From assembly GCF_036785885.1 (NCBI RefSeq), contig NC_092312.1:11860001-11924000 (forward strand): a stretch of DNA of 64,000 nucleotides, read 5' to 3'. This DNA comes from Coffea arabica. Taxonomy: Eukaryota > Streptophyta > Magnoliopsida > Gentianales > Rubiaceae. Below the pieces are notes generated by a model that was given only the letters and a program-made list of their open reading frames with translations, ran no database searches and was not told the origin of the DNA. A program made the translations under genes and the position numbers. Positions 9,886 to 22,398 of the stretch are shown here, one piece after another (position 1 is the first letter of the stretch; every line of letters starts with the position of its first letter).

Positions 9886-12060
9886 GTCTTGCCTATGAGA
9901 TAAGAGTACGAAATTCTACCTGTCGGCAATTAAAATATGTCATGCGTGATTAGGACAGACCGAATTGATAAGGGGGAAAAAATAATGGGATGCCAAATTG
10001 TAGTTGCAACCAATGGTGTTAAATTCGGATCGGATAGCGACTCCGTTAAACTATTGGGTGGGTCGGATTAGCGAACCGTTCTCAAAAACTTGCTGACGTC
10101 AACATGATGTTATAATTATATTGTATTTTTATAAGTTTCTGAAATATTGAAATTAAGTTCTTGGTTATATTTGGCCAATCATGAAAAATGTTCCAAAAAT
10201 ATTATACTTGCAATCAAATATACACCTTTATATATAAAAATGTAAATTCATGGTTAAAATATATCCATTCTCCAAACCTACTTGAAAAACTAAATTAAAA
10301 CAAATTAATGCAAGTTGGAACCACTGAAGCTAAATTAATGAGATCATAGGAATGAAAACATCTTGATTTAGAGATCATTTAGGAAAGCGAGTAATTTTGA
10401 TATTTGTACTAAATGGATGACTTTTTTATTTAATAAATGAAAATGTTACAATTTAGGTAACTCAATTTATATTTGGGGAAAAGAAGAAAGAAAAGTTTGA
10501 AAATCGGGTTAACCAGTCAAATTGGGTCACTTGTTTAACCAATTTTTGATGGATTTGATTGATTTTTTTATTAAAGCGGTTTTATACTATAAGCTAGTTT
10601 GGAAAGAAGCCCGGTTTACGGTCGGACCGGTCGATATAGTCTGGGTCTAACAACACTAGTTGCAACGGTTAACGAAATGAAGTTCTGGCTAATTTCTGGA
10701 CATACAATTCATAGAAACTTGTACACTTGGTGATCCATTTAGGGCAGCAAATTTAGCCATGTGTTGGCAGCTAGAAACTTGTACAAACCGTTGATTCAGC
10801 ATAAAATGACAGAAGCTGGTAGGACCAGTTGGTATACATGACTCTCACCATCATTTCAGTAGAAATTCTAACTTTTGTAGTCACAAAAAAAAAAAAAAAA
10901 AAAAAAGAACGTGAACTTTGGCCCTGAAATTAATTTTCTATTCACGGATATTTTTCATTTGGTAATTTCTGCAAACTTCGTGACCAAACTGCATCTGGTA
11001 GCGGTTGGCGATAAGCATTCACTCAAGTTGCTTGCAGAAAAGAGTGAGTTAGTAATAAACTTCTACCATATTAGATGCTCGTTTTTATGATGGAGCATTC
11101 AAGGTAGACGCACTCAGCTTGTGTTAACAAGTGATAATCTTTAAGTGCAATAATGCTGTCAAAGAGGTAATGGATATTCTGATGCGATAATCCTCTTGCA
11201 TGCACCTAAACCAATTGCATACGATATTACCGGAAAAAATCATCTTATCTGTCAATGTAATAGCTACCAAAAGGAATAAGCAACCTACCATTCATTCAGA
11301 ATTCCATCAAAATGGTTATCTATTATGGCGTCCTCTGAACATTAACTCCTTGTATTGTAGGCCAAAAATAGCGTATAGAGTGATCTTTTTGGCACTATTA
11401 TCAAGAAGAAAACGTAACGTATAGAAATTGAATGCTACATGAACTCCAAAAGGTGAGCCAAACGAATGCAGTTCAAGATATCCATGAAGACGGAATAAGG
11501 TTTTGTTTGGGAATCAAATCAACGTTTGACTACTTCTGCTCAGGTTTCCAGCAAAACAAAATAATTAATGGCGCAACCAGCAGCTTTTTTTTTTTTTTTT
11601 GTACTTTAGTTCTTAAATATATGAAACATAGTTGTGAGGGTCTGGATCCTATTATTACAAGCTTACGATTTTCTGACCCAATTACAATGCTGATAGGATT
11701 GCTAGATTTAGATAAATGTTAATTAAACCATTAGAATCTTCGTATTTTATGTCAATTAATTTGTGACATAAGAGAATGTTTGATAATGCAGGATTTAAAT
11801 GTCATATTTGATCAATTTAAACAAATCATTGTTGCTTTCTTTTTTATGTTTAGTCCACAGATAAAATTAAATGTGTGGCACCTAAAATTATATGGTACTA
11901 GAATGTAATGTTGAAAACCATTACTTTAAGTAGAAATTTTTTTGTTGTTCAATTTACACTTTTTTTTTTAAACATTTCTTAACATCTATTTCGTGTATTT
12001 GCATAAAGGCAAATAGGATCTTACAATCCTACATGTCCAGCCTTGTGATTTCTAAAACCA
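9886..12060. repeat. Diverged tandem duplication, copy B (noncoding)
   Basis: Second copy of the 8213-9840 unit, split by the hAT element at 10011-10658. Poly-A and poly-T runs are at about 10886 and 11585. Open frames 11200-11424 and 11432-11722 lack any family resemblance and are not preserved in copy A, so I do not call them genes. Confidence 0.6.
10011..10658. mobile_element. Nonautonomous hAT element
   Basis: Flanked by a perfect 8-bp direct repeat GTTGCAAC (10003-10010 and 10659-10666). The left end reads CAATGGTGTTAAATTCG; the right end read inward is TAGTGTTGTTAGACC. Subterminal regions are rich in GGTCGGACCGG-like and CCGGTT words. At 648 bp with no open frame, it depends on a transposase elsewhere. 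Confidence 0.85.
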
Positions 12061-13930
12061 TCTGGAACCAAATTATAGAAACCATATAAAAATGAGATGC
12101 TATTTGTTTAGATTTGAAGGAGTCGTGTATGTCGTTGTTGGTGGAAACTACACTTTTGCTGAGTTTTGCACTGTGGTTTTGATTTTTTCCCTAATTAGAA
12201 AAAATTAAGAATTCATGGGCATTTTCTCGCACAATTGTTTGCTGGACTACCTAAACAAAATTATTCACTTCTACAAAATTATCCTAGTGCCATTGATACA
12301 ATTGGTTATTTTTATTTTTGCTAATACCTTTTCTTTCCCTGAAAAAAAAAAAAGAATAAAATCCCAAATTCAAGTTCAAGAAAGAACTCTAAATTTGACA
12401 TCAAAATCGAAACTCTTATTTCTACATAGGAAAACTCCAATGACGAAAATTCCAAACTAAATCCTTTTAAGTAAAGAGACCCTAGAATTATGAAAGAGAA
12501 ATGATTGTTGCTGGACTGCCTATTGTCCAGCTCCTCCACCTTGTCTGAGGAGGAGAAGAGAAGTTAAAAGGTTTGCTCCAAAACTTAATTAAATCCTCCT
12601 ACCCAGCAATTTGTCAGGAAAACAAAATATACCTTCCTAAAGATTTGTTTGCGCCTAGCCTACCACACTCATTAGTCTTCTCCTGGGGTTTGTGATATGA
12701 GTATTAATAGTTACAGGCGCTACAAATGGTGGTTCATAAAGTCTTGATAATTTAAAGAATACTACTAATCTGATAGTGTTTTACATTACAGAGAAAATAT
12801 CCCTACTTGCACAGCTTCTTCTCCTCGTCTGTCTTTGGTGTAGTCTAACACCACCCACAACTTCTCTCTACTCCTGCATCCACCATGGCAGCCATCCACT
12901 TTCTATTACCAAATCAATATCAATCCACAAATTACTTTCTCATGGCACCATTGAATAAACATATTCAAATTCTTGTTAAATGTATCAGGGAATGGTAGAG
13001 TGCCACCATTAATCAATTAAAAATAGGAAATGTATAAGAAGAACGTAGGATGGCAGGTAGGAACTGGGGTATCAGTAGAGAGAGAGGCAAGGGAATTAAA
13101 AAGAGAAAGAAAAGAGAGAAAAAAAAAATTAAGGGAGGTGGTGATAGGCATACGGAGGAGGCAGAGGAGTATGGGATTGCAGGGAAGGGTGTTGGGAAGT
13201 TGGATTTTGGGGAGTAGCAGGAGAGAAGGAAAATAAAATGAGAAACATCTTGGTTGGATAAATATTAACCGGATTAGCCGGTAACCAATATTAGCCGAAG
13301 AGGGGTGGGATTTAAGAAGCGGGAAGGGGATGGAAATAGCTGCGTAAAGATGCAATCTCCTCCGACTGCAACGTATTTGTAATAGCACTACCTAGGTAAC
13401 ACTTTTTAAAAATAAGGTTAGTTTAGGCAACAACTGTTATTAAACTTGCTTTATTGGTCCGAATCTCAGCTCTAAACTGTGTACTTACTCCTCTGCCTGA
13501 TTGTTGTGCACTGAGACTAGGATATAGTATAGATTATAATCGTGGAAATCAACAAGAAGCACCAGAAAATTTAAATGAATGTATGTCCCGCTTCGATCGA
13601 TGTTGTTACTTGAGCACCTTCCTCAACTTTTCTATGCATGAGTTCGTGCAAGGACACAACAGTATGAGTTTTGAATTCTTGATCTATCTAGGAAGCTACC
13701 AAATATGATAGTGGGAAGTTACCGATTCAATTTAAAGCCAAGCTATAGGTCTAATTAAAGCTGTAAATTTAGCAAAAGTATGAACCTGTTATCAAATTTT
13801 AGCTATTACTACATCCCAGATCACGTCTATTCTATTCTTGGCAGGAAAGAGTGTTAACATGGAATTCCAGCTAGAGCCCATGAAAATGTTTATCACAGTT
13901 CAAAAACCTGCACTGTTACTGGATGAGAAA
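12061..13930. other. Intergenic DNA upstream of inhibitor array
   Basis: No gene supported. A purine-rich strip at about 13070-13240 gives open frames on both strands (13030-13236, 13017-13388) that look compositional. From about 13450 the sequence resembles the upstream flank of the second inhibitor copy (about 21110-21790), so this marks the left part of that duplication. Confidence 0.5.
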
Positions 13931-13932
13931 AG

Positions 13933-13940
13933 ACTATAAA
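13933..13940 (+). promoter_or_regulatory. TATA box of inhibitor copy 1
   Basis: CTATAAAT about 49 bp upstream of the ATG. The same motif at the same distance precedes copies 2 and 3. Confidence 0.65.
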
Positions 13941-13988
13941 TTCGAGGTGGAAAGTGCAAATCCCTCGGAACCTCAAATAGCTTGAAAA

Positions 13989-15861
13989 ATGGTGTCTAAA
14001 AATAATCTAGTACTATGTTTGACTTTGATTATGGCAATATTCTTCATTTCCAAATCACTGACAGCTTATGCAGATAAAGATGTTTCTTCAGGAGCGGAAG
14101 AAACGACACCAGCTCAAACACCAAGTCAGCCATATCAATTCATTAATGAGTTTCGCAACACACTTTCAATAGACCGAGAATTTTGCATGATGGTTCTGGC
14201 ATCAAATCCCAGGAGTGCCTCGGCAAAAACTTATGTTGATCTCATATATATTTCCGTGGATATAGCAGTAAAATATGCAAACGATACCGAAGAGTACATG
14301 ATATCTATTCTGAACAATACCGCGCGCAATAAAAGAAGAATATCTTCCTGCTCTCATAGAGTGCATTTCTGACTACAATCAAGGCCAAGATTATTTGCTG
14401 AATATAACTGGAAGTGAAGGATGGTCCTGTAATGGCAAGTGATGATGCACTTCGGGTGACAGGTTGTCAGCCTGTACAATAATAAAACCTGCTCAAATTA
14501 AAAGTAATTTCTGTAGATAGTGGTGAGCAGTGTCGAATCCACAGGGATTGGGAGTAATTGTTTCTTTTCAAATTCACAGTGACAAGGGAGTGTTTTTATA
14601 TCAGGGGTGACAATTTATGCAATTCAACCAAAAGTAAAATAATAAAAATAAAATAGTCAACTAGAAATTAAATAACAATTTACTAAAATAAAATGAGTGA
14701 TAATTAAGGATCTAGTCAAGGAATAACTTCAGCAATGGTTTACCTAATTGATCATTGAAACAAAGGCAATTCCAATTATTTACCAATAAATAGGTTATAA
14801 CTGTCAAACAAGCGATGACAGTCAACCCCTCCTTACTGTGTCGGTGATTAAGGTACGCCCGTTAATCACTGTCCTAATTGAGAAATAATCTTAGGTACGC
14901 CGATAAGATTTAATTCCCCAATTGCCTTACGTATTAGAGGAGTCCTATTCTAACCAAATAACGCACTACTAGGGTTATTTCAGATTAGCCCGTATATCCC
15001 CCTGACACAAATCTAATCATGCTAGTTGTCACTATTTCAAGGTAATTAAACAATTACGGATTTAATGCCCTAATTGACAATAGATTACCAAATTAACTAA
15101 TTATCCGGATTCAAAACAATCAATTAATTAAATAATCATAAGCACTGTAACCAGGGAATATGCGAATACCAATAAATAAAAAAAAAGGTAAAATTAAATC
15201 GATCTCATAATTTTAGGCGAGCCAAAGCATCCGTTGCTCTTTAACTAGAAAAAGGGATTTAACTCATCCCTGGTTTACTCTTACCGAAAAGAAAAGAAAA
15301 GCAACTAAGAATGAAAGGAAAAGTCAAAGGCTAAGCTTTCCTTGACATGCGTAGGAAGTAAAAAAGAAGCCAAAAGGGAAAAGTTCCCCTTAAGCTAAAA
15401 GGAGTCCTCCCCTATTTAATTACTAGCTAAGCCCTCTAAGTGCGGCGGCTCCCAATAGGAAGAAGAAGCCCTTCAGCCGTCCTTCCTTCACCGAATTTAT
15501 CAAAATGGGCGTAATATTTTCTTTTTAAAAAATGTCCTTGGGACGAGCTCTATCATTTAGATTTTTTTTCTGTCAAATTGACACCTGATATCATATTTTC
15601 GCCCTACTCCCTCAAATAGATGCAAAATACTAAAAGTGAGTAGAATTTAACAATTAACCCGCATCGGGTCAGGTAATAAGGAAAATTAATAATAAAATAA
15701 ATGATCAAATTGCAACCTATCATCGGGCTTCTGAGCAGTTAGAAAATTGTGAGCAAATTTTGATATCTAGTAATGTTGAAGATCACTCACTTGCGGCCAA
15801 ACACAAATTTGCGAGAGCATGTGTTCGCCTTTGTATGGACCTTGCGTTTAATATTCGTTAA
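13989..15861 (+). pseudogene. Invertase/PMEI-inhibitor pseudogene (copy 1)
   Basis: Homologous throughout to the intact copies at 21799 and 23075. A signal peptide ending near AYA opens the frame, followed by the FCMMVLASNPRSASAKTYVD motif. The frame is lost by a one-base shift near 14335 and again near 14423. A solo LTR (14457-15722) then interrupts it. Coding similarity resumes right after the insertion (ASEQLENCEQ, then CVRLCMDL) and reaches a TAA at 15859-15861. Removing the LTR and one TCGGG copy gives CTTCGGGCTTCTGAGC, which aligns with the other copies. Without the repeat the gene would have been about 200 codons. Only a truncated secreted peptide of up to 127 aa could be made, lacking the third and fourth conserved cysteines in frame. 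Confidence 0.9.
14457..15722. mobile_element. Solo LTR inside inhibitor pseudogene
   Basis: Starts TGACAGGTTG and ends CAACCTATCA, so it has the TG...CA ends and short inverted repeats of an LTR. It is flanked by TCGGG at 14452-14456 and 15723-15727, a 5-bp target duplication. The 1266 bp contain no gag, pol or internal direct repeats, so it is best read as a solo LTR left by LTR-LTR recombination. The lineage is not determined; the length fits a Ty3/gypsy LTR. Confidence 0.85.
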
Positions 15862-16326
15862 GTTGCACTTTGTGTGGACTATTGCTACAAGTATAAATAA
15901 ATAAAAGTTAGTTTTTTTCCCTTTTTAGCAGGAATACGTGGAATTTAAGAGTCGGAAAAGAGAAAAAAGAATTGAAATTTGAGATCTTTAGATCTTGGAG
16001 TCTCGACCTAATAAATAAAAGCTTGTCGTCCCTACGTGAAAACGGGAAAAAGACTCAATTGATACAAACAATTCGTTGTGTGTCTCTCTTTTGGAAGTCA
16101 ATTCGGATGATAAGTGCTGGCAAAAATTCTAAGAAAAAAAAAGGTTCGGATGGTAAGTATTGGAGATCTGCTTGACATCAGGGTATGGTTTCTCAATGAA
16201 CTCGAAGAATCGATGGATATCATGAATACTAATTAGGTTTGTGTCAACGTTTTGTTTGAATCTGAAACTCGGAATCCAAATATAGAAGCATGCATCTTTC
16301 GACCCCGGGAGAAAAACATTTGTTAT
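15862..16326. other. 3' flank of inhibitor copy 1
   Basis: No gene. Words such as cggatggtaagt and gcatggtttct recur in the 3' flanks of copies 2 and 3 (about 22590 and 23870), so the duplication unit includes downstream DNA. Confidence 0.55.
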
Positions 16327-19300
16327 TGTGACGACCCCACCTCCCCCTAAGGCGTACCAAAGGGTTCGGCAGACCGCCTGCCCAGCTCTCGCCAGGACTC
16401 ACTCCCTATCTCAAACGAGTCATGTACACACATCCATGAACCATAAATAACATTCCCAATTCAAGATTATAATTTACATTGATAGAAATCGAGGTACAAA
16501 GTCTCAATACACCAAACTAGTTCAAAACGTATACAATCCAAGTACAACATGTTCCATTCGAGGAATAGCGCGAGTACAAGACCAAAAAGTCAAAAGTCAA
16601 AACAAAAGGCTACGCTAGTCTTTTACAAGTCTCACGCGTCACTCGTACCCCTGAAAGGAAAACAAATGGAGTGGAATGAGCTAAAAGCCCAGTGAGGTTC
16701 CAAATAGCAAATTGACCATTATTTAGAAGTACAAGTTTTTGGTATAGCAAAGTAACAAGCATGAAGAGTTCATAAAGGTGAGCAATAACACGTCAAGTAG
16801 CAATCTTAAAATGAACGAATGTAGAAAATTTTTCAAAAGAAACAATAATCCAATAAACAATAATTACTCCAAAGTATAAGGATACGGATGACTCTCAGGA
16901 GCCAAATTCCCATTACATTACCAGAAGCTTGATCCCGTAGTAGTTGACACTCCGTCAACTTTCAAGTAAGTAACCAATCCAGTAGAACACCACTTAAACG
17001 ACTCTCCGTCCACCGTTCAACCCCCAGCTGGGCCCAAAATCCTCAAGAACATGGGTGGTAATACTCGAGTATACCGATTAGTCGAGAAGATATCACTCCA
17101 CTCGACAATACAAGAGACCCAGGGTTTGTTACCCAATCGACCAACCCCTTGCCGGCTCGACTAGAGTAACTCGCCACAGGGTTTCTGGAATTCCAGGAAG
17201 TGCGCGCATCATAATCAAGTATATCAAGTCAATTGCAACAATAAACAAGTATATCACGTAAGGGCAAGTGCGATAAAGTACACTCTTGCCCTATCAATTC
17301 ACGTATATAACATGTACTCATATTGGTCACGTATCAAGTTCAAGTATCTAGTGCAATTCGGTATTTGAAAGCACTCACCAAAAGATATAGTGCCTTTACT
17401 GGTCACTTTCAGGTTATACTCCGGGTTCGGAGTCCAAATCTGCGATAAAACTCAGTTTGAGAACTTTGAAACATGACTAAGATTCGAAACTTAGACGTTT
17501 CGTTCAATAAAATCAAGAAATTGAAATTCACTCGGATGGTAGTCGTGAAACACTTGCTCGCTTTTTAAATGGTAAAACTTTGTAACATTTATACTTGAAA
17601 ATGCCATGCAAGTCGAAAGTATAAGGAAAACATACTCCGAGCAATCATTATTTCCTTTCTCAAGGGTACAAGTTCGGCCAAGTCCTTCCTTATATACCCC
17701 GGAACAAAAATACTCAAGTACCCTAGATGGTTCAAGCACTATTCATATCAATTCGACCCAAGTCGCAAGTGTATTTATATAGTTCTCGAGCGTAAATTCG
17801 GGCAGCATGCCCTTTGTGTTTACCTAATTTTCCAGCCATTTAGGCTTCATTATTTTTCTCAACCACAACCCAACATCACATATGTCAACAATTCATGTCC
17901 AGAGCCGTTCCATAGGCTCACAATATCATAATAACAAGAATCACAACAATGACAAGTGCAGAAATTCAACTTAGCACAAGACAGATTTGACGTACGAATG
18001 CGGAAATAACATATCCGAGGCTACGCTTATCGGATTGAGGCGTAACCTATGCCGTTTCGAAGCTAAGACACAGAGCTACAATGTCCATGAAGGTCACTTA
18101 ATCCAGTTTCTAATGTAAATTGGTCAAATTCTCCAATTACCAAACCTGAAATCAATTCACCGGCTGTTTAAATGCAGAACACTGTAATGGACATAACTCA
18201 GTGTACACAAGTCCGAATCAGGTGTTCTTAGAGGAATTTTAAAGCTACTTCAGAGCACTACAACTTTCATGTTTTGGTCCAGAGCTAAATCAGAATGGAT
18301 CCTGGTAAAAAAATCGTGATAAACTGGACTGAACTGAAGAAACGGACTACTGGGAAATTCTTAAAGCAGTAGGGGTATTTTGGACTTTTCACGTTCTGCG
18401 TTGCTCCGATTGAGCTGAAATTTTGTAGGCACCTATAAAACACCATTCTCTACAACTTTCCTTCTTTGACCAAAGGCCAATTCGGCCTCTAACATACAGA
18501 TACAATTTCGGACAGAATGCTTGGGAAATTTTCCAGAAATCTGGAATTTTTAGCTCTAAGTGTAGTTTCCTCAAATTTCTGGTTCCAATCACCACTAAAC
18601 AACCTTATATAACTTTAATTGCAACATTCATGCATCATACATCAACTTGAGCAGAAAATCAGGAACCCTAGTTCATCAAATAAATTGGGAAAAACTACTA
18701 AAACATGCTCATCATCCATAATCTCACCATAAAATCAAGTTACTAGGCTTAATATAACAAGATTAGAAGTAAAACTTGGAGAGATAAACTCTCTTACCTT
18801 GAATAAAAGTCACCAAGAGTAGCACAAGCTCTCCCCTTCAAGAATCACACCACAACTCACTAGCTAGTCACTCAAGAACAAGTTTAATCGGTTTATTTTG
18901 TTTGATTTCTCCCTAAGTTGTTGGATTGAAGATGAAATGAAGGAGTTTTTTTTTTTCTTCTTGTTGTTCCTCCCCTCTCTCTCTCTCGGTTCTTATGCAG
19001 AAATATGGAGGAAGATGAGGCTTGGTTTGTCTTATATAGAAGTAAGAGGTTAAGGGTAATTGTGTCCACAATTTTTGGCCAACACTTGGCCTATTCTTGT
19101 CCACAAAATTTTTCTCTTTCTTTCCTTGTATTTGAGCCACAATTTCGGTCAAGCTATAATCATGAGGGGGAAGATATTTTGTTCAACTTCAATAAATTTG
19201 TTTGGTAAGCAAAAATGGTGGTCAAGCGGTGCGTTCAATCGGTAATGCGCGGGACCCGCCGGTTCGCGCCGTTTTTCTTAAAAACACCCGTACTAGAGTT

Positions 19301-19783
19301 TTTACTTTCCATTCACTAACCTTATCTCATGGCTACTACTCACATATTATTTCTCACTTAAAAGTCACTTTTAATCATCAAATTGATCCTTAGCCAGTAC
19401 CGAAATTTCATCCGATGGAAAATCGAAAAACCCTAATTTTGCTCAAATCTTGAAACCGAAGCGGAAAACCCTATTTTCTAGGTTCATCTGCACTTATAGT
19501 TAAACAATTGGATAGTAGAGCTTTAATAAATAATAATTTCCAAATAAAAGGAAATTTTTAAGAAAACGTGAGGAATTTTCCAATTCCAGTAATTAAAATT
19601 AGGGTTTCAATTAAAATAGGAGAGATTTAGGAAAACCGGTTAGTCACAAGTAAACTAGGGTTTTTGGCTACAATATTAGGGTTTCTAGTCTTTTTAAAAC
19701 AAAAATAGGTTTTAAATCAAATCCAAAGAAATACACTTTAATATTTTCTTCACAAACAACCTCCTAATATTCGGGATGTTACA
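16327..19783. mobile_element. Very long solo LTR, 3.46 kb
   Basis: Starts TGTGACGACCCC and ends GGGATGTTACA, near-inverted termini of the TG...CA type. Flanked by GTTAT at 16322-16326 and 19784-19788, a 5-bp target duplication. No gag/pol motifs in any frame and no internal direct repeat, so it is probably a solo LTR rather than a small complete element. LTRs of this size and this type of terminus occur in Tekay/Del chromoviruses and some Tat elements. The word agcccagtgagg near 16688 suggests a minus-strand orientation; that is inference. Confidence 0.75.
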
Positions 19784-19788
19784 GTTAT

Positions 19789-21740
19789 TCCATTTGGGTT
19801 CTTCTCAATTATTAATTAGCAATTCAAACAAACAGAAGAATGGAGCAATTGATACTGGCTAGTGATTAAATTATAAAAGACTCATAAAAGATGATCTCTT
19901 CGCTCCATTATAAAAGACTCATACTAGCTAGCACACAGTTTAATTTGATTCCTTAATAAAACTGATAAAAAGCCCGGATCTAAAAGTGCTAAAATAACAT
20001 ACGTAATTAGTCCATGTCAGTGAAATAAATGAAGCAATCATAGGACTTTCAATTAAGAATTACTTGATTAGTGAATTTGTGAAGTACGAAGGATTTTTGG
20101 CTCAACTAAGCGAAAACATGCTCAACAGGTTTTAATAAATTTAGTTCTCGAAACTTTATAAACTAAAACAACATAGAGGTAAATGTATGTTATTCCACAG
20201 GACTATTACTATAAGGATTAAGTTTTTTATACACTGATTGTGTAGTGATTTTTTTACAAATCAGATTTGGATATATCCACATGTGCATGATTTAAAATTC
20301 AAATTTGAATTCATACTGTGTAGCATGATCTAAACTTGCAAGTGTAAAAAAAAAAATTATACACTAACATTGTATAGAAAAGTTGTCCTTGATATAATTC
20401 TCTATCGATGAAGTCCAAGTAATTATTCTTTAAAATTGGAAATTTTAAAGAATTCTAAGAAAATATTCTAAATCTATTATTGTTGGCATTTATACTTCAA
20501 AATTCAGATGTACAATATCTTTAGGTGAACCTGCAAGTTTCCTAATAATTAATCAAATTCATGTCCAGTGCTAGTTATACGGCATTATTGTACCAAAGAT
20601 TAATCCTTTCCACTTACCATAGGATTATATTCAGCCACGCCTCGTATTAATTTTCTTGTGCAATAACAACACGTGGGTGCCCAAATACTGTTGTGGACAT
20701 GTGGTGCCTCTCAACAGTCCGACACTCCGACTAATACATGGAGTTTGTTTGAACACCTCATGTGGCTGTAGCCCAATTAAGTTGGTTTTTTTTTTTTTCC
20801 CCTTTGAAAACAAATTAAGTTGGTTAAAAGCATAATTAGTACGGATCAAGCATTTGTTACTGATTTCTGTCAATGCCAAGAATGCTAAAGCATCGGCACT
20901 CTTATCAATGCCAATTAATGCTTTAATTAAAGACTATCTTTTAGGTGAATTTTGTTTGTCAGCATGTTTTTCCTCGCCAAACTATACAATAATGTATATA
21001 ATTAGGGGTTTGATATGACTTACAACTCATGGCTATACTGTGGGGACGACATTACCCTGCTGGGATCCTTGTCCAAAAATTGCTTCATGCCTCCCTTTGA
21101 GTAAACTTGCTTCTTCTGTCCGAATCCCAGCGCTATTCGTCCCAATTGTTCAATTTTCAAACTGAAGATGTAATATAATTGTGGCAGTCACCGAGAAGCA
21201 ACAGAATAAAGGAATTGAGAAAAATAACGTCCATGTCCTTTTAGGTGTTGTTATTTTTGGTGGAACGCCTTTCAATTCCAATTCCTACCTACTTTTGAAG
21301 CACCTCAGTCAAAATAACTAAATCAGCACCTCCTTCAACTGTTGTATCCATTCATTTGAGATAGGACAGTGGTGTATGAGTTTTAGCCTCTTGAGTCTTG
21401 ACCATCTAGGAAGGAATTAAAATATGGAAGTGAGAAGATACCAATTCTATAATCAAACTGCAAAACTTACAAGTACACGCCTAATGGAAGCCGTAAATTT
21501 TAGCTAAGTATACACCTGTTATTAAATGTCAACTACTACGTCTAATCCATGCCTTTAAGGTCACCAAATGGGAAAATCCAGAAGTTGTTGAGCAAAGTAT
21601 GATAGATTTGAACTCAGGAGTTCTTCTCCCTGATCATGGCTATACTATTCTTGGGAGGAAACAGTTAAAATGAATTCCAGCTAGAACCCGTGATAATGGT
21701 TATCACAGTTGAAACACATGCAATGCTACAGCATGAATAA
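19789..21740. other. Intergenic DNA before inhibitor copy 2
   Basis: No gene seen. Holds one small MITE (20222-20382). From about 21110 the sequence is the duplicated upstream flank of the inhibitor genes, related to 13450-13990. Confidence 0.5.
20222..20382. mobile_element. Small MITE with TATACACT termini
   Basis: Left end AGTTTTTTATACACTGATTG and right end read inward ACTTTTCTATACAATGTTAG are imperfect inverted repeats. The interior carries ttaaaattcaaatttgaatt. Related sequence lies at 26080-26217 and near 55855-55961. Target duplication not resolved. Confidence 0.6.
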
Positions 21741-21742
21741 GA

Positions 21743-21750
21743 CTATAAAT
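21743..21750 (+). promoter_or_regulatory. TATA box of inhibitor copy 2
   Basis: CTATAAAT about 49 bp before the ATG at 21799, matching copies 1 and 3. Confidence 0.65.
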
Positions 21751-21798
21751 TTGTGGTGGAACGTGCAAATCCCTTCTAACGTCATATAACTCGAAAAC

Positions 21799-22398
21799 AT
21801 GGTGTCTCAAAAAAGTCTAGTGTCATTGGTTGCTCTGTTTGTGACATTCCTCATTTCCAAGTCACCAACAGCCTATGCAGAACAAGATCATTCTGAAGCA
21901 ACGACACCGGCTCCAGCACCAAGTGAACCAAACCAATTTGCTAAGGAATTTTGCAGCAAAAGAAGTTATAAAGAAGGACGAGAATTTTGCACGAGAGTTC
22001 TGGCGTCAAATCCCAGGAGTGCCTCGGCAAAAACTTATGTTGATCTCATACGTATTTCGATAGATATAGCAGTGACAAATGCAAACATTACCAAAGAATA
22101 CATGACATCTTTGTTGAATAGTCATGCAACAGGGGGAGAATTTCTGGAGGCTCTCAAACAGTGCATTTCTGACTATGATACGGGCATAGGTGACTTGCTC
22201 AAGATAACTACAGATATGAGTTTTTACCCTCCACTGGCAAGTTATGAGGCTTTTCTGGCTCTGGCTTCTGACCAGTTGGGCTATTGTGAGGAAGCTTTGA
22301 AATCTGATAATGTTGCCGATGGCTCAATTTTATCCAAACATGAAGTTGCCAAAGCAAGTGTTTCGCTTTGTGTGGACATTGCGAAATGTATTAATTAA
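21799..22398 (+). CDS. Plant invertase/pectin methylesterase inhibitor (copy 2)
   Basis: Single-exon gene of 199 aa, normal for the family. Residues 1-27 are a signal peptide ending in AYA, so the product enters the secretory pathway toward the cell wall or vacuole. The four-helix inhibitor domain covers about residues 46-195. C52/C64 form the family's first disulfide hairpin and C122/C163 the second; C191 and C197 are extra. FCTRVLASNPRSASAKTYVD (63-82) is the most conserved block. One possible N-glycosylation site is N96. The family inhibits either acid invertase or pectin methylesterase, and sequence alone does not say which. It is one of three tandem copies; copy 3 starts 676 bp downstream with a near-identical promoter, so this is a local duplication. 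Confidence 0.9.
   Translation: MVSQKSLVSLVALFVTFLISKSPTAYAEQDHSEATTPAPAPSEPNQFAKEFCSKRSYKEGREFCTRVLASNPRSASAKTYVDLIRISIDIAVTNANITKEYMTSLLNSHATGGEFLEALKQCISDYDTGIGDLLKITTDMSFYPPLASYEAFLALASDQLGYCEEALKSDNVADGSILSKHEVAKASVSLCVDIAKCIN

Noticed and set aside
13017-13388. 123-codon minus-strand frame rich in Ser/Leu/Pro
   Set aside because: It mirrors a purine-rich strip on the plus strand; composition explains the openness and there is no promoter or family motif.
17491-18595. Short frames inside the 3.46-kb solo LTR
   Set aside because: No retroviral or host domain; consistent with chance frames in noncoding LTR sequence.
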